A DNA stretch of 64,000 nucleotides from Bremerella cremea (GTDB lineage: Bacteria; Planctomycetota; Planctomycetia; Pirellulales; Pirellulaceae): positions 372,001 through 436,000 of the forward strand of contig NZ_QPEX01000011.1 of the NCBI RefSeq assembly GCF_003335505.1. Reading direction: 5' to 3'. Position 1 is the first letter of the stretch, and every line of letters begins with the position of its first letter. This document shows positions 55,267 to 64,000 of the stretch, piece after piece. A model generated the notes under the pieces. That model was not told the DNA's origin and made no database searches. It worked only from the letters and a program-made list of their open reading frames with translations. The position numbers were made by a program, and so were the translations under genes.

Positions 55267-55896
55267 ATGTGGCCTGAAACCGACAAAACGCAGCAATTAC
55301 TCGATGGTGCCCGGAATGGGGACACTTCTGCACGCGATGCGCTCCTTCAGCGGCATCGCGACTCGTTACGGCGAATGATCGAAATGCGCCTAGACCGTCG
55401 GATCCAACAACGAGTCGATGCCAGCGATATTGTCCAGGAAGTGCTTGTCGACGCCAATCGACGCTTAGTCGATTACCTGGAAAATCCCAAAATGCCGTTT
55501 CACTTGTGGCTGCGGCACATGGCGAAAGATCGCATTATCGATGCGCACCGGCGGCATCGTGTGAGCGGCAAACGAAGTGTCGATCGCGAGCAAAACTTGA
55601 ATGTTGGTTTCAACATGGACCAATCGTCGGTCGATCTGGCGGCGCAGCTGTGTGACCACAACGCCACGCCGGGGGCGGCGGCCACCATGCAGGAACTGCA
55701 TATCCGCTTTCAGGCCGCCATTGAAGAACTAGAAGATCAAGATCGCGAAGTGGTCATCATGCGACACTTCGAACAGCTCTCGAATCAGGACGTTGCTGCG
55801 GCGCTCGACCTCACTCCGGCTGCGGCCAGCATGCGATACCTGCGGGCCATTCGCCGCTTGCGTTCTTTGTTGGGCCCGACGGCCCACGACGACTAA
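55267..55896 (+). CDS. ECF-type sigma factor of the kinase-linked planctomycete group
   Basis: A 209-residue sigma factor. Region 2: RRIQQRVDASDIVQEVLVDANRRL, PFHLWLRHMAKDRIIDAHRRH. Region 4: LEDQDREVVIMRHFEQLSNQDVAAALDLTPAAASMRYLRAI. Its 3' neighbour, 24 bases on, is a membrane Ser/Thr kinase, the usual partner of this planctomycete ECF type. Control by phosphorylation is inferred from that pairing. It is divergent from the other ECF gene. Confidence 0.93.
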   Translation: MWPETDKTQQLLDGARNGDTSARDALLQRHRDSLRRMIEMRLDRRIQQRVDASDIVQEVLVDANRRLVDYLENPKMPFHLWLRHMAKDRIIDAHRRHRVSGKRSVDREQNLNVGFNMDQSSVDLAAQLCDHNATPGAAATMQELHIRFQAAIEELEDQDREVVIMRHFEQLSNQDVAAALDLTPAAASMRYLRAIRRLRSLLGPTAHDD

Positions 55897-55920
55897 ACCT
55901 TCTGTGGGCACAAGTTCGGC

Positions 55921-57609
55921 ATGCCTCTCGACCCTGATCAGCTTGACCAGCAACTGGCCGAATTGCTCGACGATTTGACTTTCCGTATCCAGCGAGGGGA
56001 AGCGGTCGACCTGGATGTCGTCGCCGCCGCGCACCCTCACTTGGCCAGCGAGCTACGCGAAGTTTGGGGAGCCGTAATGCTGGCCGACGCGGTCGCGCTG
56101 AACCTGTCGGTTACCAAACCAAGTACGCACGACGAAGAACTGCCCGAAAAGCTCTCGCAGTTGAAATTGCCCCTCAAGTTTGGCGACTATGAATTAATAG
56201 AGGAGATTGGTCGTGGCGGGATGGGGGTGGTATATAGGGCCCGTCAGATTAGCTTGAACCGCATCGTTGCGGTGAAGATGATCCTCAAGGCTCAGCTTGC
56301 CTCGGAGGACGATCTCAGCCGCTTTCTCGCCGAGGCGGAGTCGGCCGCCCGTTTGAGCCATCCTGGGATTGTGCCGGTTTACGAAGTCGGGCATCGCGAT
56401 GGTCGCTACTACTTCAGCATGAAGTACATCGAAGGAGAAACCCTGGCCGAGCGTCTTGCGCGCGGCCCGATGCCAGCCCGGGAAGCGGCGCGAATGATGC
56501 GAACCGTTGCTAGTGCCGTTCACGAAGCCCACCAGCATGGAATTCTGCATCGCGATTTGAAGCCGTCGAACATTTTGATCGATAAATCAGGCTTGCCGGT
56601 AGTTACCGACTTTGGTTTAGCCAAACAGGTTACCGGCGATGTCGAAAGTATTACCCGCAGCGGGGCCATCTTAGGAACGCCAGCGTTTATGGCCCCGGAA
56701 CAGGCCAGCGGCGACCGTGGCGCCGTCGGGCCGGCCAGCGATGTGTATGGCTTGGGCACGATTCTTTTCGCGATGCTAACCGGACAACCACCTTTTCAAG
56801 GGAAGAACCCGGTCCAGGTGCTGTTAAAAGTGCTTGAGCAGGACCCTCCGTTTCCGCATCAAGTGAACCCACGCGTCGATCGCGATTTAGAGATGATCAC
56901 GTTGCGGTGCATGCAGAAACCGATCGATCTGCGTTATCGCGATGCCCAGTCGTTATGCGACGACTTCGAGGCCTACCTGAACGACGAAGCGATCTCGGCA
57001 CGCAGCGGCCAGTTTCTGCAGGTGATCTCCCGTTTGTTCCGCGAAACACACAACGCTCAGGTACTCGAAAACTGGGGCGTGCTGTGGATGTGGCACAGCT
57101 TGGTGTTGCTGATTTGCTGTTTGGTAACGCAATATCTCGAATGGAACAACGACGGCGTGCGCTGGCACTATATTTTGATCTGGACGGTGATCTCAGGCAT
57201 TTGGGCCGCATTTTTCTGGTACATGCGGCGGAGAATGGGGCCGGTGACGTTTGTCGAACGGCAAATCGCGCACGTGTGGGGCGCTGGCCTGATCGGGGTG
57301 GCGTGCCTATTTCCGATTGAGTGGCTGATGGGACTCAAGCCGCTAGAGCTTTCGCCATTGTTGGCGATCATTAGCGGGATGATCTTCTTGGTGAAGGGGG
57401 GAATTCTGACCGGTTGGTTCTACTTCCAGGCACTGGCGTTGTTTCTCTGTAGTATCCCGATGGCCCTGTGGCCACAAGCGGCGCACATGATTTTTGGAGT
57501 GGTGGCCGCTGCGAGTTTCTTTATCCCAGGGCTGCAATACTATCGCCAGCGTTTACGCACACGTAGCGAACTGGCGAAAATTGTCGCGCCATCTACTTTT
57601 GTAGAATGA
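55921..57609 (+). CDS. Membrane Ser/Thr protein kinase
   Basis: A 562-residue Hanks-type kinase. An acidic N-terminal region (1-85) precedes the catalytic domain: the glycine loop GRGGMGVV (97-104), K119, HRDLKPSN (210-217), DFG (230-232) and the APEQ segment FMAPEQAS. After about residue 380 come five or six transmembrane helices (WHSLVLLICCLVTQYLEW and others). All catalytic residues are present. It is downstream of an ECF sigma gene and probably modifies it. Its 3' end overlaps hemP by 17 bases. Confidence 0.95.
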   Translation: MPLDPDQLDQQLAELLDDLTFRIQRGEAVDLDVVAAAHPHLASELREVWGAVMLADAVALNLSVTKPSTHDEELPEKLSQLKLPLKFGDYELIEEIGRGGMGVVYRARQISLNRIVAVKMILKAQLASEDDLSRFLAEAESAARLSHPGIVPVYEVGHRDGRYYFSMKYIEGETLAERLARGPMPAREAARMMRTVASAVHEAHQHGILHRDLKPSNILIDKSGLPVVTDFGLAKQVTGDVESITRSGAILGTPAFMAPEQASGDRGAVGPASDVYGLGTILFAMLTGQPPFQGKNPVQVLLKVLEQDPPFPHQVNPRVDRDLEMITLRCMQKPIDLRYRDAQSLCDDFEAYLNDEAISARSGQFLQVISRLFRETHNAQVLENWGVLWMWHSLVLLICCLVTQYLEWNNDGVRWHYILIWTVISGIWAAFFWYMRRRMGPVTFVERQIAHVWGAGLIGVACLFPIEWLMGLKPLELSPLLAIISGMIFLVKGGILTGWFYFQALALFLCSIPMALWPQAAHMIFGVVAAASFFIPGLQYYRQRLRTRSELAKIVAPSTFVE

Positions 57610-57793
57610 GCTTGCCTGACTTGGTCTCGCACAGGCGATAAATAGCATCACCGTGCTGGATCCAAATCTCTTTATCACCTGCCAGGATGTCTTCCGAAGC
57701 AATCGTGCGTTTCTGAAGCGGTGCCGCACAGCTCTCCACAGGGGCCTGAGACGAAGTGGTCGAGGCTTGAGGATGGTCGTGAGAGGTATTCAT
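57593..57793 (-). CDS. hemP: HemP-like hemin uptake protein
   Basis: A 66-residue protein starting at the ATG at 57793 (a GTG at 57862 would add 23 residues). The C-terminal half matches the short HemP family: SEDILAGDKEIWIQHGD, then AIYRLCETKSGKLILQK. HemP proteins are small and are usually encoded beside haem-uptake genes under Fur control; in some bacteria they act as regulators of haem uptake. A Fur-box-like sequence lies 96 bases upstream. No TonB receptor gene is in the window. Confidence 0.8.
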   Translation of the reverse strand: MNTSHDHPQASTTSSQAPVESCAAPLQKRTIASEDILAGDKEIWIQHGDAIYRLCETKSGKLILQK

Positions 57794-57888
57794 ACGAGGA
57801 CTTCTCGATACTTTCAGATTCGATGGGAAGCTGAGGAAAAAATCGCTGATGTCCGTTGACACTGGCTAACGCTCTGTTAGGTTATAGC

Positions 57889-57907
57889 GATATTGATACT
57901 CGGTATC
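57889..57907. promoter_or_regulatory. Fur-box-like operator
   Basis: GATATTGATACTCGGTATC matches 15 of 19 positions of the consensus GATAATGATAATCATTATC. It lies 96 bases before the hemP start and 132 bases before a small plus-strand ORF, so it could control both divergent genes. The match with an iron-related gene makes chance unlikely. Confidence 0.7.
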
Positions 57908-58038
57908 AACCTTGTGGGTGAAAAAACATGAGGTTGTGCCAGAATCGGCGTCAAGCTTGCCAGCTGCGAACTGCCAGCCAGCTTTAGATCACCCAACGTT
58001 GTGGGTGGCATCTTTTCTCTAGAGGGGATAAGTCTGGC

Positions 58039-58224
58039 ATGCGTTCTTTACTACAAAGCAGATCGATGGCGGTCCTATGGTGGGAGCTTGGCTTTCGTGG
58101 GACCGCAAAGCTGGTTCAGCGAGTGTTCTGGCTTACGAGTCGAAACCCAGTTGAGGCCAGTCTCGTGCTTGTACTGGCCATGGCACTCGTGCTGATGTCT
58201 ATGGCTGGCCACGGTGGAAGCTGA
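58039..58224 (+). CDS. Small membrane peptide divergent from hemP
   Basis: A 61-residue frame from an ATG preceded by AGGGGAT. It has a basic amphipathic first half (RSLLQSRSMAVLWWELGFRGTAKLV...) and one hydrophobic helix (EASLVLVLAMALVLMSMA) with a short GHGGS tail. It lies between a Fur-box-like site and a terminator. I recognise no family. An overlapping frame (58001-58195) is less convincing. Confidence 0.45.
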   Translation: MRSLLQSRSMAVLWWELGFRGTAKLVQRVFWLTSRNPVEASLVLVLAMALVLMSMAGHGGS

Positions 58225-58341
58225 AACGTACGAGCAAAAAAGAATAAAACCCCGCATCAGGTCCCAGCGATGTCCTGATAGCGCCTAATACATCGACCGC
58301 CTGTTTCCTTAGGCGGTCTCAACGAGTCTCTCCAGCGAAAG

Positions 58342-58387
58342 CCGCAGGTGGACCCTTTGTCGCAGAAGGATCCCCTGCGGTTTTTTT
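58342..58387 (+). terminator. Intrinsic terminator
   Basis: CCGCAGG (58342-58348) pairs with CCTGCGG (58374-58380), followed by T7. Inside, GGACCCTT and AGAAGGATCC form a second stem. It ends a plus-strand transcript that starts after the Fur-box region. Confidence 0.75.
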
Positions 58388-58423
58388 GAGCTGGGTGATT
58401 CAATTAAGGAACGTTCTGTGTGG

Positions 58424-58525
58424 TTAATCGTTCTCGACCGGCGCTTCCCAGTCGTTGCCTTCTAAAGCGTCTGCAAGTTCCAAGAGCTTGATCGTCGCAA
58501 AGCAGGCATCCCCATTGCCTGCCAT
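58424..58525 (-). CDS. Possible 33-residue ORF downstream of the VWA gene
   Basis: From the ATG at 58525 the frame reads MAGNGDACFATIKLLELADA and ends WEAPVEND before TAA. The composition looks protein-like, and the same frame stays open upstream, across the end of the preceding gene. There is only a weak ribosome site (GGGG). It may be a small gene, a remnant or chance. Confidence 0.3.
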   Translation of the reverse strand: MAGNGDACFATIKLLELADALEGNDWEAPVEND

Positions 58526-58586
58526 AACGCCTGCCCCGACGAACTTAAAAACAGAAGATCCGTTGGTGAGGCCAATATTCGCTTGG

Positions 58587-60857
58587 CTAGACCATGCTCC
58601 AACGTTTGCGGAGATACCATTCCCAGCCGAGAAGGCCCACGATTAAGATCAAGTTGATCCAGCTATCACGAGTTGATTCAGGCCAAGTCCATTTGGTTTG
58701 CACTTCGATCTCGGTTTCCGGCGGGCTGTTTTTGATTTGATCGAGGAGTTGCGGAAGCTCTTCCGGCGTCCAGGTTCGTCCACCAAACTCTTGCGTAATC
58801 GCTGAAAGGGCAGCCAGTTGCGAAGGGCGTGCCGAGGGATCGGCTAGTTCCAAGTCTTGATCAAAGACAAAGAAGCGACCTTGCCCGGTGCCAACTGGGG
58901 TACCGTCTTGGCTGGCGGTGACTTCGATGGTGTAGTCGCCGGTGACTTCAGCGGCATCGAAGCTGCCTTCAATCACATTCTCGCCAGGTAAGGTTCGCAG
59001 CGGCGAGCGGGTGCCGTCAGGGCTAATGAGTGTGGTCTCAAAGGTGACGTTCCGCAGTGGTTCGCCACTTTGTGAATTGGCCCCAGCGGAAAATCGAATC
59101 GGGGCACCAGGGACAAACCGCCGCTGACCAAGTTGCACCCATACGTCGCGTGTTTCTAGCCCGTCTTTCTTGGCCAACCAAAGAATGATCTGCCGCCAGA
59201 AGCGTTTATGGATTGCTTCCTTGCCGGCAAATCGCCATTGCCAGGTACTATCGGCTAAAAAAGCCAGCGTGCGGCCGAGGCCATATTCGCCTGCGACCAA
59301 CAACGGGTCGTCATTCTGAGATTCGAGAACAACCATCGCACGAGGTTTCGGCCCGACGATTTTGTTCGCTCCTTTTAAGCTGGGCACCACCGATAAAGCG
59401 GGGCTGCCATCGGTATCGGTGCCTAACGAAGAAAGAAAGTGATTCCGCGAGGCGACGATTTCGAGAGGACCAGCAACGTGCATGTCGGTGCGAATTTCTG
59501 CCCCCAGATCCTGGCGATCGAAGCGGCTCATTTCGATCGGCAACACGTTCTGCAAGATCGTTGTCTGGTAGCCACCGGCGCCAAACGAGTTGAACCCGCC
59601 CAGCATGAGCATCCCTTTGCCGTCCTCTACTTCCTTGGCGATCGCTTCTAAGGTACCAGCGGTAAGTGCAGTCGAATCGAGATCACCGATAATGTAGACG
59701 TCGTACTTTTCTTTCTGAATGTCTTCGGTCAAGTCGATCGGCCAGGCATCGCGGCGGCGGCGATCGATCCAGCGAAAGTCAAGTTCCATATCGGCCGAGG
59801 AAGCAACCACGCGGCGAATGCCCATCTGTTCCGGGCGATCGACGGTGCGTCCTTCGAGATACAAAATCTTTAGGCCCCCGTCCAGCACATTGAGATAAGC
59901 GCTGAGGGTATTGTTTTTGGTGACCAGTTCCCCTTCCTGAGCCGGAACGACGACACTGAGCTTGTACTGGCCAGAGGTTTGGGGAGCGAATTGAAACGAA
60001 ACATCAACTGTTTCCTGGACGTTGGAGGTCGAAGCATCCTTGGTTTCGATAATCGTTTTCTGCCCCTTGGCGTCTTCTAAAATCAACTGCACCGGCACCG
60101 GTAGGTTGGCCATGCCTTGAACGCGAATCGATGTCTTTACGGTCAGTTCGTTCTTGACGAAGACGGTGTAGTGATCGGCAAGGGTATCGACAGAAATATC
60201 GCGGGACTGAGTGGGATCGATCGATTTACCGAAGGGGATCGTATGGAGCGGTGTTTCGAGACGGGCCAGGTCGCGGGCCGCTTGTTGCATTTCGACCTGA
60301 GGCGAATAGACACGCTGGGCCCCGTCGGAAAGGAGCAAGACTCCGGCAATCTTCTTGCCGATGTTTTGCTGCATAACAGTGGCCAAGGAAGAACCGATGT
60401 CGGTGAAACGACCGTCGGGCTGGCTAGGAAATGGAATATGCCCATCGCTGAAGTCAACCCGCTTGGCTTCCTGATCGAACTGGTAGGCGACGACTTCGAT
60501 GTTATCGCCGAGGCCAGCCAACTGAGGTTCGAGGCGTTTGATCGCCTGTTTTTGAGCATCCCACCGCGAACGGCCATCGCCGGCGTCGGGGACGGTCATG
60601 CTACGGCTGGTATCGAATAGCAGCACCAGCAACGAGGCCTGGGTTTCTTTTACTGTGCGAACCCACGTTGGCCGTAGCAGGGTGAGGGCCAGCAGGAAGA
60701 TGATGCCCAAGCGAATCCCGGTTAGCGCCCAATGACGCTTTGTCGTCAACCCTTGAAACTGAGGGCGAATCGCCAACAGCGCAACCAACACGAAGACCAA
60801 TATCCCCACCAGGAGATAGCTTTCGCCCAAAGGTTGCAGGTACCAGTACGACATCAT
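58587..60857 (-). CDS. VWA-domain membrane protein with glutamine amidotransferase-like region
   Basis: A 756-residue protein. Two N-terminal helices (about 14-30, 45-63) precede a von Willebrand A domain with the MIDAS motif DTSRSM (residues ~83-88) and LLLSDGAQRV. A middle part (about 330-520) resembles a class I glutamine amidotransferase-like fold (ILYLEGRTVDRPEQ, LMLGGFNSFGAGGY) without an obvious catalytic cysteine. A C-terminal helix ends LILIVGLLGWEWYLRKR. It belongs to the MoxR-DUF58-BatA type cluster, though a REPIN element separates it from the BatA-like gene. Confidence 0.82.
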   Translation of the reverse strand: MMSYWYLQPLGESYLLVGILVFVLVALLAIRPQFQGLTTKRHWALTGIRLGIIFLLALTLLRPTWVRTVKETQASLLVLLFDTSRSMTVPDAGDGRSRWDAQKQAIKRLEPQLAGLGDNIEVVAYQFDQEAKRVDFSDGHIPFPSQPDGRFTDIGSSLATVMQQNIGKKIAGVLLLSDGAQRVYSPQVEMQQAARDLARLETPLHTIPFGKSIDPTQSRDISVDTLADHYTVFVKNELTVKTSIRVQGMANLPVPVQLILEDAKGQKTIIETKDASTSNVQETVDVSFQFAPQTSGQYKLSVVVPAQEGELVTKNNTLSAYLNVLDGGLKILYLEGRTVDRPEQMGIRRVVASSADMELDFRWIDRRRRDAWPIDLTEDIQKEKYDVYIIGDLDSTALTAGTLEAIAKEVEDGKGMLMLGGFNSFGAGGYQTTILQNVLPIEMSRFDRQDLGAEIRTDMHVAGPLEIVASRNHFLSSLGTDTDGSPALSVVPSLKGANKIVGPKPRAMVVLESQNDDPLLVAGEYGLGRTLAFLADSTWQWRFAGKEAIHKRFWRQIILWLAKKDGLETRDVWVQLGQRRFVPGAPIRFSAGANSQSGEPLRNVTFETTLISPDGTRSPLRTLPGENVIEGSFDAAEVTGDYTIEVTASQDGTPVGTGQGRFFVFDQDLELADPSARPSQLAALSAITQEFGGRTWTPEELPQLLDQIKNSPPETEIEVQTKWTWPESTRDSWINLILIVGLLGWEWYLRKRWSMV

Positions 60858-60862
60858 TCGCT

Positions 60863-60949
60863 GTAGGGTGTTCTCAGGAGGGTCCGCTGTGCGGACCAGG
60901 TTCTTGGGATGTGATGTTTTTTTTCGGGTTCGCGATTGGGGAACCCTAC
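60863..60949. repeat. REPIN-like element E (degenerate)
   Basis: One exact inner palindrome GGTCCGCTGTGCGGACC lies at 60881-60897. A partial outer GTAGGGT lies at 60863-60869. The right side is degenerate (GGGTTCGC...GAACCCTAC, 60926-60949). The final CCCTAC supplies the TAG stop (60946-60948, minus strand) of the BatA-like gene. It is a relative of doublets A-D, 26 kb away. Confidence 0.65.
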
Positions 60950-63288
60950 GTGGTTTCGACTTGTTGGCGATAAAAACGGTTGGCCAGGAGATGCTCCAAG
61001 GCGAACACGATCACCACGATCAGCATCAACCAAGGAAACAGCGGCACACCTAAGCGGGCTTTGCCCTGTTCTCGCACGATTTGTTCCTGCTGCCGTGCCA
61101 AGCGATAACGGCCTGCTCCGAGCATTTCGTCGAGTTGGATCTCGTTTAGCTTTTCCATTCGCGTTGCGAAAGGAGGCAGATTCACGCTGAACCCCGTCGC
61201 CTTGCCGCCCCCCAAGGGACGAATCCGATAGGTGCCTAGGCTGCTGGTAAAGGGAATGGTGATGACTCCGTTCTCAGGAATTACTTCCTGAGGATCGATC
61301 CCGTTCGGGGTGAACAGCAAATGCGTTGCGGTTTCGTTGCCGGGCGAGGTTTGAATGGTGGCGACATCGCCGGCTGTGTAGTTGAAATGCTGGTCCCCCA
61401 TCTGCACGGCGTACTTGGCCATTTGATTGCTCAGCACGAAGAAGGGCCACGATTGAAACCCGGTGAGCAACGAGTTCCAGGCCTCCTCCTTCGAATCGGA
61501 AATCGACGTCGTGAACGTTAGCACAACCCCTTTACCGATACGCTGTTCGACGAGGGCGGCGACTCCGTTGCTGTAAGGGATGACCGTGTTGGCATCTTCA
61601 TCCATTTCGTTCAGCGACCAATGACGATCGACCGGAAAGTCACGCCAAGGAACGGACGTGCCAATGTCGCGGAAAGGGGAGAGGATGGTGTGTTGGTACT
61701 CTTGCGGTTCAAGGAACCAAAGCCGATCACCGGCTCGCCACTGGAGGGCCAGCTTGCCTGGCAGCACGCTTTGCGGGGCCTCTGTGTTGAAGGCTTCTTT
61801 CACGGCGGCACGCCCCAGAAAGATCATGAGCCCGCCACCACGCGTGACAAAACGTGAAAGGGCTTGCCAGTTGGCATCCGCCATCGGGCTCGGATCGAGC
61901 AAGACGACGGCCTGATGTCCTTCTAGCTTGGCAGCGGTGAGCTCGCTTTGCTTGATGACATCGATCTTAAAAGGAGCAGGATAGCCGGGCGGGGCCAGGG
62001 CGGTGACGATATCGTGGCTCTTGGCATTCTCCGATTCAACCACCAACAGCGACCAGGGAAGTCGCGCTTCGATAGTGAACCACCGTTTGTTGTCCGCTTC
62101 TAGACCGTCGTCTCCGACCAGGTCGATCCAGCCGTGATGGGTACCAGCAGTTAGCCCTGGCAAACGAAAGGTGATGCTCCGTGGCTGACCGTCCACCAGT
62201 TCAATCGTTTGTCGGTTGCGACGAGTTGCCTTGGGGGTGATCAGTTCGCCGTTCTCAACGATCGGCAGCTTGTCGTCGGGAGTCTCGATGAATAATTCAA
62301 CGGTCTTCGGCTCATTGGAACCATCAGCCACGATCTCGGCTTGCAGCGTGACGTCGTTGTTTTCCGGAATCACCTCCGCCGACATTACCAGATCGCTGAT
62401 CGCAATGTTGTGAATCTCGTCCGCGCCGACGTCGATGATATACAGCGGAATATCTGGCTGCTCGGCCAGCTTGGCTTTCAGGCGTTGGGCATCCTCTTGG
62501 TTCCAAGCGGGCGCGGCTAGGTCGGTAAGGACGTAGATCTCTTTGCGGGCCAGTTCGTTGGTTTCGAGCATGTCGAGCGCGCTCTCGGTTAGCTCGACAA
62601 GCGATTTGCCGCCGACTGCCACTTCCAGACGCTGAATTGCCTGACGGGCGGCGCCCCGATCAGGGGCAAAAATGGCAGTGCGGGCTCGCTGGTCGAGCAC
62701 GGCCATCTCGCTATCTTCGGGCAATTGCGAAGTGAGCCAGGTGCCCAGCTCTTTCGCTTTCTCTAAACGTGTTTGGTTTTGGTAACGATAGAGCATGCGC
62801 GGGGAAGTGTCGCAGACAATCACCGCCGCGACAGGGGCCTCTTGTTCGCCGACAATGGGGCCGCTGCTGCTGCTTAAGGCCATCACGGCGGTAACGATCG
62901 TGCCGACACCGACCAGCGCCGTTAGGCCGGTTAGCACGTAAGCTAACGTGCGGTTAGAACCGGCCAGCCAAGCTGCTGCTGTGACGAATCCGCCAATTAA
63001 AAGAATGATGCCCAGCGAGCCAGAGAGAACCCATTTGCCTACCGCCGCCGAAGCAATTCCTGGGCGGGCCAAAGCCGCCACCAACGCGAGCACGGCCAGG
63101 CAACGCAGTGCCAGTAAAACCCAATGTTTCAATTGCAGGCGACGCGTGTTTTGGACGCTACGCTGCCGCACGAAACGGAGGGCGGGGAATTCCAATTGTT
63201 TCGGCTGCTGCCGCATCACCAAGTGCAAGATGATGGGCACGGCGACGAGCAGGCCTCCTAGCAGCAGGCCGACGTTGGCAAACTGCAT
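60946..63288 (-). CDS. BatA-domain membrane protein with VWA-like region
   Basis: A 780-residue protein. The BatA/aerotolerance N-terminus is clear: MQFANVGLLLGGLLVAVPII, HLVMRQQPKQLEFPALRFVRQ, QLKHWVLLALRCLAVLALV. Three further helices follow near 80-140. A VWA-like domain starts AVIVCDTSPRMLYRY, and its MIDAS (DTSPR) is imperfect. A C-terminal helix ends LMLIVVIVFALEHLLANR. It starts 3 bases after the DUF58 stop, so the two are cotranscribed. Confidence 0.85.
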   Translation of the reverse strand: MQFANVGLLLGGLLVAVPIILHLVMRQQPKQLEFPALRFVRQRSVQNTRRLQLKHWVLLALRCLAVLALVAALARPGIASAAVGKWVLSGSLGIILLIGGFVTAAAWLAGSNRTLAYVLTGLTALVGVGTIVTAVMALSSSSGPIVGEQEAPVAAVIVCDTSPRMLYRYQNQTRLEKAKELGTWLTSQLPEDSEMAVLDQRARTAIFAPDRGAARQAIQRLEVAVGGKSLVELTESALDMLETNELARKEIYVLTDLAAPAWNQEDAQRLKAKLAEQPDIPLYIIDVGADEIHNIAISDLVMSAEVIPENNDVTLQAEIVADGSNEPKTVELFIETPDDKLPIVENGELITPKATRRNRQTIELVDGQPRSITFRLPGLTAGTHHGWIDLVGDDGLEADNKRWFTIEARLPWSLLVVESENAKSHDIVTALAPPGYPAPFKIDVIKQSELTAAKLEGHQAVVLLDPSPMADANWQALSRFVTRGGGLMIFLGRAAVKEAFNTEAPQSVLPGKLALQWRAGDRLWFLEPQEYQHTILSPFRDIGTSVPWRDFPVDRHWSLNEMDEDANTVIPYSNGVAALVEQRIGKGVVLTFTTSISDSKEEAWNSLLTGFQSWPFFVLSNQMAKYAVQMGDQHFNYTAGDVATIQTSPGNETATHLLFTPNGIDPQEVIPENGVITIPFTSSLGTYRIRPLGGGKATGFSVNLPPFATRMEKLNEIQLDEMLGAGRYRLARQQEQIVREQGKARLGVPLFPWLMLIVVIVFALEHLLANRFYRQQVETT

Positions 63289-63291
63289 TGG

Positions 63292-64000
63292 TTAAAACCT
63301 TGATTGGCGATTGACGAGATACTCGGTGAGGGCTTTGTCGAACTGCATGCTTGTATCGAGAGGCACGTAATCGACGCCTGCTTGAACGCAATCTTGCTGG
63401 TATTTATCTCGGTAGGCGTTCAGTTCTTTTTGATAGTCTTGGCGATAATTGTTGGCATCGATCTTCATCTTCTCTAACGTTTCTGGATCTTCTAGCTCGA
63501 CCATCCCGTCAAACGGAAACGTGACTTCGGCTTCGTCCAGAATATGAAACAAGATCACGTCGTGGCTGCGATGCCGCAGTTGATACACGGCCCGCATGAC
63601 TTCTGCCGGTTCGGCTAACAGGTCTGAAAAGATCATTACCACGCTGCGGTGCTTGAGCATGGCCGCTAATTGCGACAAGCTATGAGCGATGTCGGTTTCG
63701 CCGGTTGGTTTCAAGTTCGCCAGCAGCGAGAGAACGTCGCCGAGCTGTTTTCGCTTGGACTTAGGAGGAAGGCTCGCCCGAATCTTGGTATCGAAGGTGA
63801 CTAGCCCGACGGGGTCTTGCTGATGGACCATCAAATAGCAAAGGGCGGCTGCCAGCGAGATGGCGTAGTCGAACTTGGTCATCTCTTGCCGATAGGTGTA
63901 GCCCATCGACCGGCTGAGGTCCATCACCAGGTAGCCGGTGATGTTGGTTTCGGCTTCGAACTTCTTGATGTAGTACCGATCGGTCTTGGCGAAGACGAGC
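63292..64000 (-). CDS. DUF58 domain protein (N-terminal part outside window)
   Basis: The frame runs from the stop at 63292 to the right edge with no start in the window, and the upstream part reads LVFAKTDRYYIKKFEAETN, as expected of DUF58. The visible region holds the VWA-like core: GYLVMDLSRSMG, DPVGLVTFDTKI, SVVMIFSDLLAEP. DUF58 proteins work with a MoxR ATPase and BatA-type proteins; the moxR gene would lie just beyond the edge. Confidence 0.9.
   Translation of the reverse strand, partial: LVFAKTDRYYIKKFEAETNITGYLVMDLSRSMGYTYRQEMTKFDYAISLAAALCYLMVHQQDPVGLVTFDTKIRASLPPKSKRKQLGDVLSLLANLKPTGETDIAHSLSQLAAMLKHRSVVMIFSDLLAEPAEVMRAVYQLRHRSHDVILFHILDEAEVTFPFDGMVELEDPETLEKMKIDANNYRQDYQKELNAYRDKYQQDCVQAGVDYVPLDTSMQFDKALTEYLVNRQSRF

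Noticed and set aside
58455..58646. 63-residue plus-strand frame
   Set aside because: It is antisense to the end of the VWA gene and to a better minus-strand frame; no ribosome site.

Overview
The window is a gene-dense stretch (about 55% G+C by eye) of a planctomycete chromosome, most likely from the Pirellulales (Blastopirellula/Bremerella-like). The assignment is inferred from gene content: DUF1549/DUF1553 and planctomycete-cytochrome/WD40 proteins, a sulfatase, a sialidase-like BNR protein, a LamG protein, an ECF sigma factor beside a membrane Ser/Thr kinase, an ECF sigma factor beside a giant macroglobulin-like anti-sigma protein, a DUF58-BatA-VWA cluster, and families of small leucine-rich or 'LRFGLKDLLL' membrane proteins. 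No rRNA, tRNA, CRISPR array, phage or transposase gene was recognised.

Layout. 1-5.5 kb: secreted haem-binding-motif proteins. 5.5-12.8 kb: metabolic genes (cysK, cupin, short CbiX-type chelatase, an AEC transporter fused to a GyrI-like effector-binding domain, pyrE, an LRR membrane protein, a PhzF protein, pdxA). 12.9-16.1 kb: a secreted PQQ-type sugar dehydrogenase, two unknown proteins and a candidate structured RNA. 16.2-20.9 kb: a lysyl-tRNA synthetase with an extra N-terminal alpha/beta domain, then a LolC/E-LolD-like transporter. 20.9-27.8 kb: three tandem LRR membrane paralogues, a LysM/YkuD-fold protein lacking the catalytic cysteine, a zinc-ribbon membrane protein, rarA, a second candidate structured RNA and a DUF3050 protein. 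28.1-31.9 kb: LamG, pyruvyl-transferase-like and sulfatase genes. 31.9-34.5 kb: an array of four small membrane-protein paralogues interleaved with REPIN-like palindromic doublets; one paralogue carries a frameshift. 34.5-43.2 kb: msrA-uvrA, dGTPase, PIN-TRAM membrane protein, rsfS, argS. 43.2-51.4 kb: an orphan DNA methyltransferase, BNR protein, gapA, a dicarboxylate/amino-acid symporter, a short GspE/PilB-like ATPase, uppP. 51.5-57.8 kb: regulatory cluster (macroglobulin-like anti-sigma, ECF sigma; second ECF sigma plus kinase) and hemP with a good Fur box. 58.0-64 kb: a small membrane peptide, then the VWA/BatA/DUF58 cluster running off the right edge.

The least ordinary items are the REPIN/paralogue array in which repeat ends supply stop codons, the LysRS N-terminal fusion, the transporter-effector-domain fusion with a strong in-frame internal ribosome-binding site, the anti-sigma/macroglobulin fusion, two terminator-ended structured intergenic regions without an ORF, and a predicted Fur-controlled divergent pair of hemP and an unknown 61-residue membrane peptide. 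All functional calls come from reading motifs; no database search or structure prediction was run.
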